Source: Candidatus Obscuribacterales bacterium (GTDB taxonomy: Bacteria; Cyanobacteriota; Vampirovibrionia; Obscuribacterales; Obscuribacteraceae). Taken from it: DNA of 61,052 bases. The translations under genes were made by a program, and so were the position numbers. The stretch spans positions 1 to 61,052 of the forward strand of contig JAGVKG010000036.1 of NCBI GenBank assembly GCA_020050685.1, in the 5' to 3' direction. Positions 8,021 through 16,578 of the stretch are shown here, in pieces (the first letter of the stretch is position 1; each line of letters begins with the position of its first letter). The notes under the pieces were generated by a model, which searched no databases, was not told where the DNA came from, and worked only from the letters and a program-made list of their open reading frames with translations.

Positions 8021-9091
8021 TCATTTTTTCGGCGTCAATTGATCGATAAGTCGGCGTGCTTGTCCGGCCGAAAGTCCTTTTGGTCCTTCGATGATCCGTG
8101 CATTGACTTTGGCATCGGCAATTGCTTCCCTGAAGCTATTCTTCAGGCCTTCTGTCAGCTCGCCGGTTGTCTCGGCCTCATAATAATGACCACCGGATGA
8201 ATCGCTCAAACAACTCAAATGGGCTTTGGCAATTTTGTCGCGCTTCAGACCGACACCGACAATGTCAATCTTCATGTCGTATCCCATTTGCGACAAACGC
8301 TTAATGTAAAGACAAGGATCACCGCCGCAAGTCTCAAAGCCATCCGACACGAGAATAATTCGCCTAACACCTTGATGTCCGCGAAAGTCTTGTGCAGCCT
8401 GCACAAGCGTGTAAGCCAGTGGCGTCATCCCTCTTGGTTGCAGGTCTTCCACTGATTCAGCAATATGCCGGCGGTTGTGCTGACCAATTGGCACCAGCAA
8501 AAAACTTTGCCGGCAATCCCAATTGGCATCGTTTTTAAAAGCATTGCCAAACACCCGCAAACCAACATTTACATCATCTGGTATCTCTTTTAGTACATCG
8601 GCAATCACGCGTTTGGCCACAGTCAGTTTGTCTTCTTCCTGATCGGTAACAGCACCATGCAGACCTTCCTTCATCGTCTGTGAAGAATCAAGCAAGATCA
8701 AAACATTGGTGAAAGCATCTTCTGCCAAATTAGCCTGCAAAACAGTGCTATCCGTACCGCCTTGTAAATTTACTTGTTCGGTACCTAAATTCAATTTCGT
8801 CGAACTTGTGCCGGTCTGCAAAGTAGTGGTGCTGGTACCAGATTGCAAAAGCGTGCTGCCAGCTGAGCCTTGCAACAAAGTAGACTCGGCTTGCCCTTTC
8901 AATGAATCCAAAGAAGCAACTTGCTCCGGCGATAATTTGCCTTTGAAATTTTGATGACACTTAGTACACGGCGCCTTGCCGCCGGTCGTATCAGCTATTA
9001 CAGGACCGCCAAGCATAAGCAAAGCAAAACCGGCGGCAAGACCAATTGTTCTTGCCTGACGAGAAAGTAGATATTGCTTTGAGCCCAACAC
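8021..9091 (-). CDS. Secreted von Willebrand A protein with CxxCH haem motif
   Basis: Exported protein with a signal-like hydrophobic stretch at 16-33 and then CTKCH (42-46), the covalent haem-attachment pattern of c-type cytochromes. Six near-copies of a nine-residue unit, roughly STLLQxGTS, follow at 70-123. A VWA domain runs from about 128, with MIDAS-like DSSQT (135-139), RGMTPLAYTL and LVSDGFETCGGDP. VWA domains bind metal and partner proteins. The start is GTG at 9091 with GGGAG 11 bases upstream; the next codon TTG is an alternative. Haem loading is inferred from one motif only; no cytochrome-maturation gene is seen here. Confidence 0.8.
   Translation of the reverse strand: MLGSKQYLLSRQARTIGLAAGFALLMLGGPVIADTTGGKAPCTKCHQNFKGKLSPEQVASLDSLKGQAESTLLQGSAGSTLLQSGTSTTTLQTGTSSTKLNLGTEQVNLQGGTDSTVLQANLAEDAFTNVLILLDSSQTMKEGLHGAVTDQEEDKLTVAKRVIADVLKEIPDDVNVGLRVFGNAFKNDANWDCRQSFLLVPIGQHNRRHIAESVEDLQPRGMTPLAYTLVQAAQDFRGHQGVRRIILVSDGFETCGGDPCLYIKRLSQMGYDMKIDIVGVGLKRDKIAKAHLSCLSDSSGGHYYEAETTGELTEGLKNSFREAIADAKVNARIIEGPKGLSAGQARRLIDQLTPKK
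8723..8884 (-). repeat. Six tandem 27-bp coding repeats in the VWA gene
   Basis: Codes for six consecutive nine-residue units (STLLQGSAG, STLLQSGTS, TTTLQTGTS and three weaker copies) between the CxxCH motif and the VWA domain. The period is regular with no gaps. Confidence 0.75.
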
Positions 9092-9137
9092 TTTATCGAT
9101 TTCTCCCAGTCCTCATCGAATTCTCGCACGATTATGG

Positions 9138-9166
9138 AAAAAAGAGGCGGTTTTCACCGCCTCTTT
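9138..9166 (-). terminator. Intrinsic terminator after the cyclophilin gene
   Basis: An 11-bp perfect stem (AAAGAGGCGGT / ACCGCCTCTTT) with a four-base loop. On the minus strand the stem runs into six T residues, 35 bases past the cyclophilin stop. It closes the efp-accB-accC-tRNA-unknown-cyclophilin unit. Confidence 0.9.
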
Positions 9167-9200
9167 CATGACTAATAAATCAACGATCAATATCGCCGGA

Positions 9201-9806
9201 TTATTGTTTGGTTTGAGCAGCCTCAGCCACCTTGGTCATCTTGTCACCTTGGCGCAGTTGCTGGACAACATCCAGACCAGAAATCACCTTACCAAACACG
9301 GCATACTTCATATCGAGAAACGTTGCTGGTGCCAGAGTGATATAAAACTGGCAAGAAGCAGAATCTGGATCGTTGGAACGAGCCATAGCCACCATGCCAG
9401 CTTTGTCATGCTTGAGGTCAGACTTAACTTCCAACTTGATTGTGCGTTCACGCTTGGTGTCCGGATCAATAAAGCCGCCAGTACCATTGCCTTTCGGGTC
9501 GCCGCCTTGGATTACAAAACCAGGCTCATAACGGTGGAAAGACAAACCGTTATAAAAACCACGGTTCACCAGATCGAGAAAATTACCGGAGGTAATTGGT
9601 GCTTCGGATTGAAACACTTCTATCTTGATTTCCCCTTTACTGGTATTCAAAATAACAATTGGATTTTCTGCCATCTTTTCATTTTTACCAATTAGACGCC
9701 TTTGTTTTTCAGCAGCAAACGCAGTCGTGCTAATGATTCCACCGGCAAGAATTGCCAGTGCCAAAAATGCGGTCACCAACTTCAAATATCTGTTAAACGC
9801 ATGCAT
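9201..9806 (-). CDS. Exported cyclophilin-type peptidyl-prolyl isomerase
   Basis: Catalyses cis-trans isomerisation of Xaa-Pro bonds, probably in the periplasm. Residues 1-32 form a signal peptide ending near TTAFAA. The cyclophilin core follows: [20 protein letters not shown], then [25 protein letters not shown] with the catalytic Arg of FHR and the Gln of IQGGD, and [10 protein letters not shown]. Length (201 aa) fits single-domain exported PpiA-like proteins. AAGGAG precedes the ATG. It lies 23 bases after the upstream unknown gene and is followed by a strong terminator. Confidence 0.93.
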   Translation of the reverse strand: MHAFNRYLKLVTAFLALAILAGGIISTTAFAAEKQRRLIGKNEKMAENPIVILNTSKGEIKIEVFQSEAPITSGNFLDLVNRGFYNGLSFHRYEPGFVIQGGDPKGNGTGGFIDPDTKRERTIKLEVKSDLKHDKAGMVAMARSNDPDSASCQFYITLAPATFLDMKYAVFGKVISGLDVVQQLRQGDKMTKVAEAAQTKQ

Positions 9807-9829
9807 CTACTTGATATCTCCTTTAAAAA

Positions 9830-10732
9830 CTACTGAGCAATTTTACCAAGATCGATTTGAATCTGTCCGGAAGCGGGCTGAGGCGCAAGCGACTGCACGG
9901 GCAAAAGTAATTTAGCCTGTGCCAGGTCATCTTGAGAAGTTTTAAAGGCCTGAGAAACTTTGGCAGCCTGAATATCGCGCTTAGCAAAAAACAAAAGACC
10001 CAGCGTTTCATCCTTCGGCATAATCAGCCGACGCTCCAAGGCAACATCTTCTAGCCGCCAACGAATGGCATCCGGCCCCAATGGCACACCAAGATTTTTG
10101 TGCGGCTCCATGATTTCTTGAAAAATTGTATTTGCCAAGCCAATGCTGGTAATACCAACTGTGGCCTCCAACATTTTCTTGGCTATGGACACACCGCATC
10201 CTGAACCTTTCAAGACGGTCGAAAGTGGCACAGCTTGCAAGCGCGCCTCACCTTTAGCTGAATTCAAAACCAAAATTGTTTCCATCGCTTCCACAATTAA
10301 GCCAGAAGTGCCATTGTTAACAATCTTGACGCGAATACATTCAAACTTGCTGCCGCGGCAATCAGAAAATATCTTTGTGCCAATCGGTTCTGCCTTCACA
10401 TCAATCAAGCTGAATTCGGCAGAACCAGAAAGTCCTTTCAGTTGCGGAACATCCAATGTAGTTTCTGTAATACCAGTGTCTTTCGGTACTTGGGGAGAAA
10501 CTTGTTTGACACCACCTAGAGCTGGTGCGTCCGGCACCATTTGACTACCAAATTCTGCCCTCAAGCTCTCAGGCGAAAGCCGCTCCAGCTGATCACTTGG
10601 AGGCGAACTCGTTTGTTGCGCCAATGCCAGAGGAGAAGTTAGCCCAAGACAAAGCAAGATCAGAAAAGAAAAAATGGCTCCGACAGGATTCGAACCTGTA
10701 ACCTGGCGATTATGAGTCGCTTGCTCCACCAT
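9830..10732 (-). CDS. Secreted protein of unknown function overlapping tRNA-Met
   Basis: The credible protein begins near a hydrophobic signal (FSFLILLCLGLTSPLALAQQ) that starts right after the tRNA-Met 3' end. The mature part has a beta-rich region with IRVKIVNNGTSGLIVEAMETILVLN, resembling a domain that handles secondary or induced structure, then a glycine-rich helix and a C-terminal helical tail. The frame has no ATG/GTG/TTG between the tRNA and the signal. The nearest ATG (10732) lies inside the tRNA, a longer frame starts at 10810, and an ATT start at 10675 is conceivable. The MVEQATHNRQVTGSNP stretch is simply tRNA read as codons. The N-terminus is therefore unresolved. No function assigned. 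Confidence 0.6.
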   Translation of the reverse strand: MVEQATHNRQVTGSNPVGAIFSFLILLCLGLTSPLALAQQTSSPPSDQLERLSPESLRAEFGSQMVPDAPALGGVKQVSPQVPKDTGITETTLDVPQLKGLSGSAEFSLIDVKAEPIGTKIFSDCRGSKFECIRVKIVNNGTSGLIVEAMETILVLNSAKGEARLQAVPLSTVLKGSGCGVSIAKKMLEATVGITSIGLANTIFQEIMEPHKNLGVPLGPDAIRWRLEDVALERRLIMPKDETLGLLFFAKRDIQAAKVSQAFKTSQDDLAQAKLLLPVQSLAPQPASGQIQIDLGKIAQ

Positions 10733-10746
10733 TGAGCTACGGAGCC
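10675..10746 (-). tRNA. tRNA-Met (anticodon CAT), elongator type
   Basis: A full cloverleaf: acceptor GGCTCCG/CGGAGCC, D-arm GCTC...GAGC, anticodon loop CTCATAA giving anticodon CAT, and T-loop TTCGAAT. The first pair is G-C, which argues against initiator tRNA; tRNA-Ile with a modified CAT is the alternative. Discriminator A; CCA is not encoded. It lies between accC and the secreted unknown gene on the same strand. Confidence 0.95.
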
Positions 10747-10811
10747 ATGAAGGCAAACTAAAATTCAATTCTATATTACCTCCGGGGTTAACGCCAAGTC
10801 CGAACGGCAAT

Positions 10812-12164
10812 CTATTTAGTCAGTTGCGGGGTCATGTGCTTTTCAATAAAGTCGGTTGTCACGTCGCCTCTTTGAAAGGCCTGCGATGACAAAACTTTTT
10901 GATGGAAAGGAATTGTGGTTTTGATGCCGGTAATCGCATATTCATCTAAGGCTCTCTGCATGCGTTGAATTGCCTCAGCTCGATTGCTGCCCCAGACAAT
11001 TAATTTGCTCACCAAAGAATCGTAATACGGTGGTATCACGTAACCTGGATAGCAATGGCTATCCACTCGAACACCAGGACCGCCCGGCGCGATATAGGCA
11101 TCTATGCGTCCAGGACAAGGCAAGAAGTTTCTGTCCGGATCTTCTGCATTGATCCGGCACTCTATTGAGTGTCCGGACAAGGTAATCTGATCTTGGCTGA
11201 TTGATAGTTGTTCTCCGGCAGCAACGCGAATTTGTTCTTTGATCAAATCAACTTGCGTGATCATTTCCGTCACTGGATGTTCGACTTGGATACGCGTGTT
11301 CATTTCCATGAAGTAGAACTTGTCATCAGAAACAATAAATTCAATTGTGCCCGCACCTTCATAGTTAATCGCTAGTGCCAGCGAGCAAGCGGCTTTACCC
11401 ATTTGTTCGCGCATTTTTTCTGAAATGGCAGTACTCGGAGCTTCTTCAATCAGTTTTTGGTGGCGGCGCTGAATCGAACAATCACGTTCTCCCAGGTAAA
11501 TGCAATTGCCGCGTCCATCGGCCATGATTTGAATTTCTACGTGGCGAATTGAACGCAAATACTTTTCGATATAAACGCCACCATCGCCAAAAGATGCTTG
11601 AGCTTCGCTGCGAGCCGAGGCAAGGGCCCGACCCAGTTGCACGGAATCGTTAGCAACACGCATTCCCTTGCCGCAACCACCGGCGGTGGCTTTAACAATT
11701 ACCGGGAAACCAACCTTCTCGGCTATCTTGTATGCTTCCGTTTCGCTTTGAATTAGTCCATCGGATCCTGGCACACAAGGCACGCCGATTTTCTTGGCGG
11801 TTTCGCGAGCCGTCGACTTATCGCCCATGACGGAAATTGATTCGGGTGACGGTCCGATGAATTTGATCCGGTGGTCGCGACAAATTTCAGCAAAATTGGC
11901 ATTTTCCGACAAGAAACCATAGCCAGGATGAATGGCATCGGCTCCGGTGACAACCGCAGTCGAGATTAAAGCCGGAATGTGCAAATAAGAACGTGTCGAC
12001 ACAGCCGGTCCAATGCAATAGGCTTCATCTGCCAACTTCACATGCAACGATTCGGCATCGGCTTGCGAATAAACGCAAACTGTCCGAATTCCCAATTCGC
12101 GGCAGGCACGGAGAACTCTGAGAGCAATTTCTCCTCGGTTAGCAATTAGTACCTTTTCAAACAC
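10812..12164 (-). CDS. accC: Biotin carboxylase subunit of acetyl-CoA carboxylase
   Basis: ATP-grasp enzyme that carboxylates biotin on AccB, the first step of fatty-acid synthesis. It opens with [20 protein letters not shown]. The glycine-rich ATP loop reads [13 protein letters not shown], with Cys and Lys where GGGGRGMRV is common. [14 protein letters not shown], with the catalytic region, and the C-terminal [13 protein letters not shown] segment are all present. Length 450 aa is standard. It starts 2 bases after accB, so the two are translationally coupled. The carboxyltransferase genes accA/accD are not in the window. Confidence 0.97.
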   Translation of the reverse strand: MFEKVLIANRGEIALRVLRACRELGIRTVCVYSQADAESLHVKLADEAYCIGPAVSTRSYLHIPALISTAVVTGADAIHPGYGFLSENANFAEICRDHRIKFIGPSPESISVMGDKSTARETAKKIGVPCVPGSDGLIQSETEAYKIAEKVGFPVIVKATAGGCGKGMRVANDSVQLGRALASARSEAQASFGDGGVYIEKYLRSIRHVEIQIMADGRGNCIYLGERDCSIQRRHQKLIEEAPSTAISEKMREQMGKAACSLALAINYEGAGTIEFIVSDDKFYFMEMNTRIQVEHPVTEMITQVDLIKEQIRVAAGEQLSISQDQITLSGHSIECRINAEDPDRNFLPCPGRIDAYIAPGGPGVRVDSHCYPGYVIPPYYDSLVSKLIVWGSNRAEAIQRMQRALDEYAITGIKTTIPFHQKVLSSQAFQRGDVTTDFIEKHMTPQLTK

Positions 12165-12166
12165 GA

Positions 12167-12673
12167 TTAACCTTTAGGATCAACTAAGAACAGGGCCTGA
12201 CCATACTCGACTGTCGTGCCATTATCGACACAAATTTTGACGACGCGACCGGATACTTCCGACGGCAGATCGTTCATTAGTTTCATGGCTTCGATAATGC
12301 AAACTGTTTGACCAATTGTCACTTGGTCGCCAACTTTGACAAAGGCAGGTGCGGTCGGCGATGGTGAAGCATAGAATGTACCAACCATTGGTGAGGCAAT
12401 CGGCACAAGTCCGTTATCTACAGGCTTAGATTTAACTTCCGGCTCGGGAGCAAATTCCACTTGCGGTTCCAAAACGATATCCCGCGTCTGTTCGCGCGAT
12501 ACATGGGAAATGGAATACTCAGAAGCCTCACCGGGCGGCACTGCACTGGGCGGCGGCGCTTTCTTCAAGGTAATTTTTTCTTCGCCAGATTCGATAGTTA
12601 TTTCAGTCACATCAGTTTGGCTGAAGACTGCCAACAACTCGCGAATTTGCTCAAAATCAATTTTCACCGACAT
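12167..12673 (-). CDS. accB: Biotin carboxyl carrier protein
   Basis: Carries the biotin of acetyl-CoA carboxylase. The C-terminal biotinyl domain contains [14 protein letters not shown] with the biotinylated Lys131. It is preceded by a Pro/Ala/Glu-rich linker (about 38-85) and an N-terminal helical segment ([19 protein letters not shown]). Length 168 aa is typical. It is 53 bases after efp and 2 bases before accC. The efp-accB-accC order is common in bacteria. Confidence 0.96.
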   Translation of the reverse strand: MSVKIDFEQIRELLAVFSQTDVTEITIESGEEKITLKKAPPPSAVPPGEASEYSISHVSREQTRDIVLEPQVEFAPEPEVKSKPVDNGLVPIASPMVGTFYASPSPTAPAFVKVGDQVTIGQTVCIIEAMKLMNDLPSEVSGRVVKICVDNGTTVEYGQALFLVDPKG

Positions 12674-12726
12674 TCCTCACTTGACCTTTTTTGTTGTGCT
12701 GGTTTGATGAGCTGGAACTGTGTGTC

Positions 12727-13287
12727 CTATACACGCGTTAGATACTTTCTTGAACGTGTATCGACACGAATTTTGTCGCCAACCTTAACGTGGAAAGGCA
12801 CAGTAATCGTGGCGCCAGTTTCCAAAACTGCTGGCTTGCCACCACCGGATGATGTGTCGCCACGCTCATCAGGTGCAGTTTCCGTCACATCCAACTCCAC
12901 TGTATTTGGCAGTTCGACGCCAATCACGCGGCCGTCGTAACGCATAACTTGAATGTTTTCCAAGCCTTCTTTCAAAAACTCCACTTCTGATCCGATTTCA
13001 TCGGCACCAAGTTCAATCTGGTCAAAAGTTTCTGCACACATCATGGTGAACTTATCGCCGCTCTTGAAGAGGAATTGCATTTGCGACTTTTCCACTACAG
13101 CTTGCGGAACTTTTTCGCCTGCACGAAAAGTTATTTCGTTGGTGTTGCCGGTTTCGATATTTTTGAGCTTGGTGCGAACAAATGCCGAACCTTTGCCAGG
13201 TTTAACGTGCATGGCTTCGACAATTTGCCAAAGACCGTTGTTGTACTCAATTGTCACGCCCGGACGAAAATCATTACTGGAAATCAT
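12727..13287 (-). CDS. efp: Elongation factor P
   Basis: Ribosome-binding factor that relieves stalling at consecutive prolines. The N-terminal KOW-like domain has the tip HVKPGKGSAF; Lys32 corresponds to the modified lysine. Two OB-type domains follow, the last ending IRVDTRSRKYLTRV. Length 186 aa is standard. The lysine, rather than arginine, suggests either a lysine-modifying enzyme elsewhere or an unmodified form; none is seen here. EF-P would matter for proline-rich proteins such as the TonB in this window. First gene of the efp-accBC unit. Confidence 0.96.
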   Translation of the reverse strand: MISSNDFRPGVTIEYNNGLWQIVEAMHVKPGKGSAFVRTKLKNIETGNTNEITFRAGEKVPQAVVEKSQMQFLFKSGDKFTMMCAETFDQIELGADEIGSEVEFLKEGLENIQVMRYDGRVIGVELPNTVELDVTETAPDERGDTSSGGGKPAVLETGATITVPFHVKVGDKIRVDTRSRKYLTRV

Positions 13288-13488
13288 GAATAGTGACCTT
13301 TTACGTTGTGAACTCGGAGACTGTATGACAAAATCTGCGACAGGTTGTCATCAGACAAGCCAAATACTCTCAAACAAGTGATTTTAACATCTTGCCTCAA
13401 GCGAAATCTGGCATTGTACTTGCGCATGAAGAGGCATTTACAAATTGGGATATCTCCTTTGCCTGCGCCCAAAGCCTGGCTCTACGCC

Positions 13489-13497
13489 TGATATAAT
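13489..13497 (+). promoter_or_regulatory. Extended -10 promoter of valS
   Basis: TGATATAAT combines a TG extension with a perfect TATAAT. It would start transcription near 13504, giving a leader of about 30 bases before the ATG at 13534. No -35 is evident, as expected for an extended -10. Confidence 0.6.
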
Positions 13498-13533
13498 TAG
13501 GGATTCGCCTATCGCACTGCCAAGATAAACTTT

Positions 13534-16191
13534 ATGATAGAAACTAAAACTGCTTACAGCCCCAAAGACGTCGAAGCAAAGTGGACCAAATATTGGTTCG
13601 ACGAGCATTGCTTTGACCTATATATCGAAGAAGACAAACCAAGTTTTGCCATTGCCTTGCCGCCACCAAACATCACGGGCAATTTACACATGGGGCACGC
13701 CTTGAACGGCACCTTGCAGGATTTGCTGATTCGCTGGAAGCGCATGCAAGGTTTCAATGTACTCTGGCAACCAGGCACCGACCACGCTGGCATTTCTACG
13801 CAAATGGTAGTTGAGCGCGAATTAAAGAAGGAAGGCAAGAATCGCCATCAATTGGGGCGCGAAGCATTTTTAGAGCTGGTTTGGCAATGGCGCAACAAAT
13901 GTGGCGCGCAAATTCTTGAGCAGTACAAGCGTCTGGGTGTGAGCTTTGCTTGGGATCGCGTAGCGTTCACCATGGATGAGGGATATTGCCGCGCTATTAA
14001 CAGGGCATTCGTCACACTCTTTTCCGAAGGATACATTTATCGTGGTAATCGCGTCACCAATTGGTGTCCGCGTTGCCATACAAGTTTGTCCGATTTGGAA
14101 GTCGAACACGAAGAAACCAAAGGGCATCTTTATTGCATCAAATATAAGTTAGCAGAGGGCATTGGCGAGCTTGTGGTTGCCACCACGCGTCCAGAATCAA
14201 TGTTTGGCGACGTGGCCGTTGCTGTGCATCCTCAAGATCCGCGCTATCAAGCCTTAATTGGCAAGTCTGTAATCATTCCATTAAGCGGCAAAGCCATTCC
14301 TATAATTGCCGACGAATATGTCGATCGTGAGTTTGGCACCGGAGCCTTGAAAATCACACCCGCACACGATGCAAATGACTGGGAAGTTGGTCAACGCCAC
14401 AAACTGGATCAACCAATCGTGATCAATGAGCACGGCAAATTGATTGCTTGTGACTTGGTGCCAGCGAACTTGCACAACGTGGAACGCTTTGCCGCCCGCA
14501 AACAAATTGTCGAGGCATTAGAAACACAAGCTTTGCTTGCCGAAATAAAAGACTACACGCACGGTGTCGGCGTTTGCGAGCGCTGCCACACAGTTATTGA
14601 GCCACGTTTATCCGAACAGTGGTACGTGCGCATGAAGGAATTAGCAGAACCGGCCATCAAAGTCGTGGAAGAAGATCGCATAGTCTTCATTCCTGATCGT
14701 TACACGGCCACATACTTAGATTGGATGCGCAACATTCGTGATTGGTGTGTATCCAGACAACTATGGTGGGGACACCGCATTCCCATATGGACTTGCAAGG
14801 CTTGCGGTCATTTTGATTCTTTTGAAGAAGCACCAGAAGCTTGCGGCAAATGCCAATCAAAAGTTCTCGAACAAGACCCCGATGTTCTCGACACTTGGTT
14901 CTCATCGGCACTGTTTCCTTTCGCCACGCTTGGTTGGCCGGATAAAACCATAGAACAAAAGGTCTTCTACCCGACAACTGTTTTGTCCACAGCCCGCGAA
15001 ATAATCAACTTGTGGGTGGCACGGATGATTTTTATGAGCTTGAAACTAAAAGGCACGATTCCTTTTAAACAAGTTCTGATCCATCCGGTTATCCAAACAG
15101 CCGACGGTAAGCGCATGTCCAAATCCAAGGGCAATGCAATTGATCCTTTGGATATGATCGATAAATACGGCGCCGATGCTAATCGCTTTTTGTTCTGTTC
15201 AATGGGTGTGAAAGGCGATCAAGACGTGCGCTTCCGCGAAGATCGTTTGGAAGAATACAAACGGTTTGCCAATAAATTGTGGAACGCTGGTCGTTTTGTT
15301 CTTACCTGTCTTGAAGGTTACAAGCCGCAAGTCATTGATAAGAGCAAATTGACTTTAGCCGACAGATTTATTCTCCATCGCTTCCATCATCTATTAGATG
15401 ATGTACACAATGGTTTGCGCAACTGGGATTTTGATCATGTGGCGCGCGAACTCTATAACTTTAGTTGGGATTATTTCTGCGATTGGTATTTGGAAATTGC
15501 CAAAGTGCAATTAGGTCAAGAAGGACCAGATGGTCAAACCAAGGCCGTTCTTGCACTTGTATTTGAGGGCTTGATGCGCGCTCTGCATCCAATTATGCCT
15601 TTCATCACAGAAGAACTTTGGAGCCACGTTCCCAGATCGGCATACTTGGCTGAATATGACACTATCATGTTTGCTCCATTCCCTAGGCCGGATGAGCAAT
15701 ATTATGATGACGAAGCAGAAAGTCAATTTGATCTTCTCATGCGCATCATTCGCGGCATTCGCAACATCCGTCAAACCTACAACGTGCCTGCATCGTCAGA
15801 GGCTGATGTTTTGATCGAAGTGACGAATGCCGATGAACTAAATACCCTAATAAATGGACAAGACTACATCAAACGTCTTGGCCGAGTTCATTTGCAAATT
15901 GCAAACAAAATCCCAGCACCACCAATGGCTGCCTATGAGAAAGTCTCACACTCAACGATTTACTTGCCGCTTGCTGGTCTGATTGACGTAGAAAAATCGC
16001 GCACAAAATTAGATCAAAGAAAACAAGCTTTGGAAAAGGAATTGGCCAAGGTAAACGAAGTTTTCTCCAAGCCCGACTTCAAAGCCCGTGCACCAAAAGA
16101 AAAAGTGGAAGCCATGCAGACCCAACTCACCGACATGGAATCCCAAATGGCATCAGTCATGGCACAACTCAAAGTCCTAGAAAAAGCTTAG
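13534..16191 (+). CDS. valS: Valyl-tRNA synthetase
   Basis: Charges tRNA-Val; class I synthetase. The HIGH motif is HMGH (52-55) in PPPNITGNLHMGHALNG. The KMSKS motif is RMSKS in GKRMSKSKGNAIDP (about 525-534). The editing domain lies between, with the TTRPESMFGDVAVAV segment and the TPAHDANDWEVGQRH region. The zinc-finger-like Cys pairs CPRC and CEPC-type clusters around 175 and 350-430 are seen. A C-terminal coiled-coil arm occupies about 815-885. Length 885 aa is normal. It is a single-gene unit with its own promoter. Confidence 0.97.
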   Translation: MIETKTAYSPKDVEAKWTKYWFDEHCFDLYIEEDKPSFAIALPPPNITGNLHMGHALNGTLQDLLIRWKRMQGFNVLWQPGTDHAGISTQMVVERELKKEGKNRHQLGREAFLELVWQWRNKCGAQILEQYKRLGVSFAWDRVAFTMDEGYCRAINRAFVTLFSEGYIYRGNRVTNWCPRCHTSLSDLEVEHEETKGHLYCIKYKLAEGIGELVVATTRPESMFGDVAVAVHPQDPRYQALIGKSVIIPLSGKAIPIIADEYVDREFGTGALKITPAHDANDWEVGQRHKLDQPIVINEHGKLIACDLVPANLHNVERFAARKQIVEALETQALLAEIKDYTHGVGVCERCHTVIEPRLSEQWYVRMKELAEPAIKVVEEDRIVFIPDRYTATYLDWMRNIRDWCVSRQLWWGHRIPIWTCKACGHFDSFEEAPEACGKCQSKVLEQDPDVLDTWFSSALFPFATLGWPDKTIEQKVFYPTTVLSTAREIINLWVARMIFMSLKLKGTIPFKQVLIHPVIQTADGKRMSKSKGNAIDPLDMIDKYGADANRFLFCSMGVKGDQDVRFREDRLEEYKRFANKLWNAGRFVLTCLEGYKPQVIDKSKLTLADRFILHRFHHLLDDVHNGLRNWDFDHVARELYNFSWDYFCDWYLEIAKVQLGQEGPDGQTKAVLALVFEGLMRALHPIMPFITEELWSHVPRSAYLAEYDTIMFAPFPRPDEQYYDDEAESQFDLLMRIIRGIRNIRQTYNVPASSEADVLIEVTNADELNTLINGQDYIKRLGRVHLQIANKIPAPPMAAYEKVSHSTIYLPLAGLIDVEKSRTKLDQRKQALEKELAKVNEVFSKPDFKARAPKEKVEAMQTQLTDMESQMASVMAQLKVLEKA

Positions 16192-16468
16192 CAACGCGCC
16201 TAGTCCTCCGCTTCTGCTTATACTTTGGGGTACTAGCTATTGCTAACGCCCCATATGTATCCTTCTGATACTGCCACAACAGACATCACCTACCACCCCA
16301 AACTCGAGATCACAATTTCTGGTCTCAAAAGATCGGTTTGCGATCATTAAAAGCGCATGCACTGGAGCCTGCGCTTGCGCATACCCAGATACGTCTAGCA
16401 TCATCCCTCTTTGCAAGTCGACGGGTGACTTTTCCGGCAGAATGTCGACCCCAAGAGGGGGGGCTCCG
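16192..16468. other. Gene-free stretch between valS and the repeat array
   Basis: No open frame with a convincing start and no RNA gene is visible. It holds a G-rich run (AGAGGGGGGGCTCC) next to the array and two GTCGAC hexamers. Otherwise I see nothing in it. Confidence 0.5.
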
Positions 16469-16565
16469 TTTTGAGTGATAACCTATAGGTTATCATTTAC
16501 GGCGTATAGGTTATCAATGACGGTGTATAGGTTATATTTGACGGCGTATACGTTATCACTCAAAA
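16469..16565 (+). repeat. Array of 21-bp direct repeats with flanking inverted repeats (probable operator)
   Basis: Three full 21-bp units start at 16484, 16505 and 16526, each opening TATAGGTTAT and ending CGGYG, with a fourth partial unit at 16547 (TATACGTTATC). The array is bracketed by perfect 14-bp inverted copies, TTTTGAGTGATAAC at 16469-16482 and GTTATCACTCAAAA at 16552-16565. GATAACCTATAGGTTATC at 16477-16494 is an 18-bp perfect palindrome. The 21-bp period is two helical turns, so protein dimers would line up on one face. A possible promoter (TTGACG at 16538 and CAAAAT at 16561) lies inside, which suggests autoregulation by the next gene. Confidence 0.85.
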
Positions 16566-16578
16566 TCGAGACATACCC

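Noticed and set aside
9168-9695. Plus-strand 175-codon frame opposite the cyclophilin
   Set aside because: The cyclophilin motifs on the minus strand are clear; the opposite frame has none and runs through the terminator.
10733-10810. N-terminal extension MPFGLGVNPGG of the secreted unknown
   Set aside because: It is coded by the gap and the tRNA itself, and places tRNA sequence within the protein; treated as an artefact unless shown otherwise.
16484-16567. Possible CRISPR array at the 21-bp repeats
   Set aside because: The units are directly adjacent with no unique spacers and no cas genes are present.
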